Shown: piece by piece, positions 61,230 to 64,000 of the stretch
How positions within the stretch are numbered: the first letter of the stretch is position 1
Layout of the letters: each line of letters opens with the position of its first letter
Assembly (NCBI GenBank): GCA_020746835.1
Contig: JAGPNK010000001.1
Span: 4,898,001-4,962,000, forward strand
DNA length: 64,000 nucleotides
DNA from: Stachybotrys elegans
Lineage: Eukaryota > Ascomycota > Sordariomycetes > Hypocreales > Stachybotryaceae
Direction: 5' to 3'
Notes under the pieces: generated by a model
Databases searched by the model: none
Told to the model about the DNA's origin: nothing
What the model saw: only the letters and a program-made list of their open reading frames with translations
Position numbers and translations under genes: made by a program

Positions 61230-63516
61230 TCATGATGTCATCGAGTAATGGCTGACGTCGAACTGGAATGGCTTCGAGAAGTCCGTTTGCACTTCGTCCC
61301 AGTTCGTGGGCGAGAACGACGGTCCCAGCAGAGCAGCCGGGTCCATCATCTTGCCGTTAACCTCAATCTCGGAGAGCGAGGCGTTCGTCAGTTGCATGAT
61401 GACATCCGTATCAGAGTTGTGGTACCAATCGAGACCAATGTCCAGCGATACGCCCTCCGAGATGTCGCTGTTGGGTTCGCTAGCCCCGCTGTCCTTGCTC
61501 GACTCGGGCGTATCCTTGGGTGTCAGCATCTGCAGCATCCTGGGATCCATAGCCAGAGTCGAAATGCCATGTTCGAACCCGAGGTTGCTCAAGAGCGAGG
61601 TGGGATCAATGGTAGCACTCGCCCAGGGATCGCTAGGCTTGCCATCTTGTCCATCCTGGCCCGGCGTGTTCCCTTGCTTCGATTCCTCCGTCTTCTTGAG
61701 TGTGCCGTCCGGCTCTAGGCCCAGAGCCAGGACCAGGTTCTCACGGACAAATGAGACGGGATCTTCTCTCGGCTTGACGTGCTCCTCCTCGATATGTTGC
61801 TGCAGAGCCTGCTCCGTTCCGTACGCCGTCGCGGATCCCTCACACTCTGGATCTTGACACAAGAACATGGGCTTGGCTGGCGCTTGGGACTCGCTCGCGC
61901 GGCGGGCTTCCGGCGACGCCGTCTTGGTGATCTGAGGCGAGGGCGTCGTCCCTTGAGAAGGAGCAGAGCCAGACTGGCCAGCGAGTTTCGTCTTTTTACG
62001 CGGTGGCAGTTTCAGGTTGATGTCATTGGGCTTGCCAATGTAGTTGGGATTGCCGTGGGGCGACGAGGCACCGAAAGGGAAGGGCGGCTGCGCAGCTGTA
62101 GGGGCGGCGGGAGGCTGGTTCGCCTTCGAAGCTGGCTTCTTGCCGGCTGCTTGGCCAACCTTGTCCTGACTGCTGGCTGCCGTCTGGGCCTGCTGCTGGG
62201 GTGATGACTGCGATGAAGCCTGTTGTGCCTGCTGCTGTCCAGGGCGTTGCGGCTGTGCGACAGGCTGTGCTCGCTGGTTCTGGGGCGTACCCTGTGCTTG
62301 AGCACCTCCTGGCTTCATCAAGTTCCTGCCCATCATGCTCGCAGCAAGATCCTTGGCCATGCTCTCCAGAAGAGCTCGTGCCTGGTCGACTTCACCGCTA
62401 CGGATGCTCAGAGTATCTTTCATCACCTTCATCTCCTCACCATCAGAGAATTGCCTGATAATACGTAGCCTCTGTGAAAATTCATTAGTAAAAGCTTTCT
62501 AGGGGGGAGGAAGGGGGAATAAAAAACTCACCGCCCTGAAGAATAGCCGGGCACGGTTGTCGTCCCTCGCGAGAGCATACCATTTGCTCAAGCCACGACT
62601 GAGTTTTCCCATGTCAATCGCAATGCGGGTCAGCTTGGCAGCTGTCTCGCTATGCTCCTGGGGCGTCATGGCAATATCAGGCATGGTTTCCATGTTAAAT
62701 TGACGCTGCTCCTCGTTTCCAAGAGCACGAAGGCGTTCGATAGCTTCGGTGTGTCTATCCCGATGGCTCTTCAACATCTGCTCATATTTGGCGCGCTGTT
62801 CGGGAGTGAGCGAAGCCAGTTGCTCGGGTGTCAGCTGTGGGATTGGCTTGTGCTTCTGCTGGGCTTGCTGGTTTTGCTGGGGAGCAGGCGGCTGCGTGGT
62901 CGAGGCGGCAGGCGCTTCGCTCTCGTCATCGGGAGTGGCGCGCTTCAGAGACTTTTGAGGTGGTGCGGGCGAGGAGTTGGGAGGCTGGGAGCGGTTGTTG
63001 TTGTTGCTATTGGGACCAGACATTCGAGGAGTGGCGTTGGACTGCTTGGATGCGGTTGGCTGCATTGCAGCAGACTGCGGCATAGTATTCGGGCCTTGGG
63101 GTTGAGGGGTCTGAACCGCCTGGTTGGGTTGCTGCTGCATCATGTTCGGAGGCATCGTCATATGGTTCGGTCCGAGCGAAGCTGAGCCCTGTGCGTGGCC
63201 TTGTACAAGAGACTGCTGTGCTCGCAGCTGCTGCTGTTGCTGCTGCTGCTGTTGCATCCACTGGTTCTTCTTCATCTGCAGAATGATTCCTCGGATCTGC
63301 TCGTCAGGAAGTTGAGCCATGGCAGGGCGGGCATTCCTAATTTGCATAATCTCTTGGTTCGTGACTTGAAGCACTGCTGGGGGCACGTTGCCCATGGCGC
63401 GCTGCATGGGGTTCTGCTGGGGCTGCTGGGGTTGCTGCTGGTGCTGGTTAATCATTTGTCCTGGCGTCTGAGGAGGCATATTTGGCATCTGCATGGGCCC
63501 TCCTTGCTGTGGCGGG

Positions 63517-63552
<36 letters not shown>

Positions 63553-64000
63553 GCTTGCCGCCTAGATAGGAGTATCGAGAATTGTCGCTGCTGGAGGATA
63601 CCCAGCTGTTGCCTGGTTTGCTGTGGCAGATGGTTGTTCCGTGAGAGCCAGGCCTTTAGCTCCCTCCATTTCTTAACGTCCGGCGGCAGTGTCCCCAGTT
63701 GAGCCACAACTTGAGGCGGCAGATCCATCGAGTCCATAACATGTGCAGTCTGAGCCTGTGGCATACGCATCATTGGCTGCTGTGGCTGTTGTGGCGGCTG
63801 TCCTGGCATGCCCATCGCACCTGGCTGAAGGCCTTGGGGCCCAAGTCCGGCCATGCCGGGGTTCATTTGCCCCATCGGATTGGGGTTCTGTGGGCGGCCT
63901 TGCTGCTGCATCTGGGCAACATTCATCTGCGCAGGGTTCATGCCCATCATGCCTTGGCGTCCATCTTGCCACCTCTTCATCACGTCGTTCAGCCTATCGG
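61230..64000 (-). CDS. glutamine-rich transcriptional coactivator, Med15-like (5' end outside window)
   Basis: Exon 63998-62532 runs off the right edge (DRLNDVMKRWQDGRQG is the first readable part). A 60-nt intron (GTGAGT, TACTAAT, TTCACAG) leads to exon 62471-61230, giving about 900 readable residues. Long Gln/Pro/Met stretches and two poly-Q runs alternate with helical blocks. The helical blocks include LGTLPPDVKKWRELKAWLSR, QLASLTPEQRAKYEQMLKSH, KLTRIAIDMGKLSRGLSKWY and MKVMKDTLSIRSGEVDQARA. Near the C-terminus a C2H2-like element is seen: FLCQDPECEGSATAYGTEQA then LQQHIEEEH. The last 100 residues are acidic and hydrophobic, like an activation domain (DIGLDWYHNSDTDVI). The makeup suits a Mediator tail subunit (Med15/Gal11 type), but the N-terminal KIX region that would prove it is not in the window. 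A nuclear coactivator is the safe reading. Confidence 0.7.
63227..63255 (-). repeat. coding CAG/CAA repeat (poly-Q)
   Basis: A mixed CAG/CAA run in the Med15-like gene coding about nine Gln, broken from neighbouring Gln-rich sequence by single residues. Confidence 0.85.
63518..63552 (-). repeat. coding CAG/CAA repeat (poly-Q), longest run
   Basis: The longest Gln run of the Med15-like gene, about 11 codons and mostly CAG, so prone to length change by slippage. Confidence 0.85.

Noticed and set aside
1..64000. tRNA, 5S rRNA, transposon, CRISPR or biosynthetic cluster
   Set aside because: Scanning by eye for B-box-like GGTTCGA contexts, 5S signatures, terminal repeats, transposase or polymerase motifs and PKS/NRPS motifs found nothing that holds up. 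A tRNAscan and repeat search would be decisive.

Overview
This window looks like nuclear chromosomal DNA from a filamentous ascomycete (Pezizomycotina), most likely a Sordariomycete of Hypocreales type. The signs are short introns (many of about 46-60 nt) with GTATGT/GTAAGT-like donors and CTRAY branch sites, a gene set that is fungal throughout (Rua1-type regulator, RTA1 membrane protein, Whi5-type repressor, GPI cell-wall proteins), and about one gene per 4 kb with long intergenic spaces. The species cannot be read from the sequence. I saw no transposon, rRNA, tRNA, CRISPR array or secondary-metabolite cluster.

Layout. 1-702 (-): 5' part of a Pap1-type bZIP factor, cut by the window edge. 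4409-6668 (+): basic, low-complexity protein with a NuSAP-like motif. 7360-8817 (+): LIM-domain protein whose frame is crossed by two TAG codons. 10370-11944 (+): Stm1/SERBP1-type ribosome-binding protein with a 19-nt exon. 13077-15412 (-): PHD-finger protein. 20391-22515 (-): Rua1_C transcription regulator. 28297-28974 (-): proline-rich fungal protein, divergent from ARP8 (29801-32162, +). 32850-34657 (+): MFS transporter. 37842-39386 (+): repeat-containing GPI cell-wall protein. 40467-41359 (-): Pro/Ala-rich protein with a frameshift. 43473-46796 (-): tRNA exportin Los1/exportin-T, also with a frameshift. 51854-52509 (+): small GPI cell-wall protein, also with a frameshift. 53660-54611 (-): RTA1-family membrane protein. 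56382-58115 (+): M18 aspartyl aminopeptidase with a possible mitochondrial presequence. 58425-59345 (-): Whi5/Nrm1-like G1/S repressor. 61230-64000 (-): Q-rich, Med15-like coactivator, cut by the right edge.

The genes do not form a pathway. They are a mix of nuclear regulators (bZIP, PHD, Rua1_C, ARP8 of INO80, Whi5-like, Med15-like), RNA and translation factors (Stm1-like, exportin-T), membrane and cell-wall proteins, and one peptidase. The regulator genes sit beside the largest non-coding spaces (about 5-6 kb).

The strongest lead is the LIM gene. Both in-frame stops are TAG. One lies between the first two zinc-ligand cysteines and the other lies directly before the zinc-ligand histidine, where LIM domains usually carry Trp. 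A single A-to-G (A-to-I) change at each would make TGG (Trp). This is the pattern known for stage-specific A-to-I mRNA editing in Sordariomycetes. Pseudogenisation is the main alternative. Three other genes are each one C short in a C homopolymer, which points to assembly indels, an error class that would not create the two TAGs.
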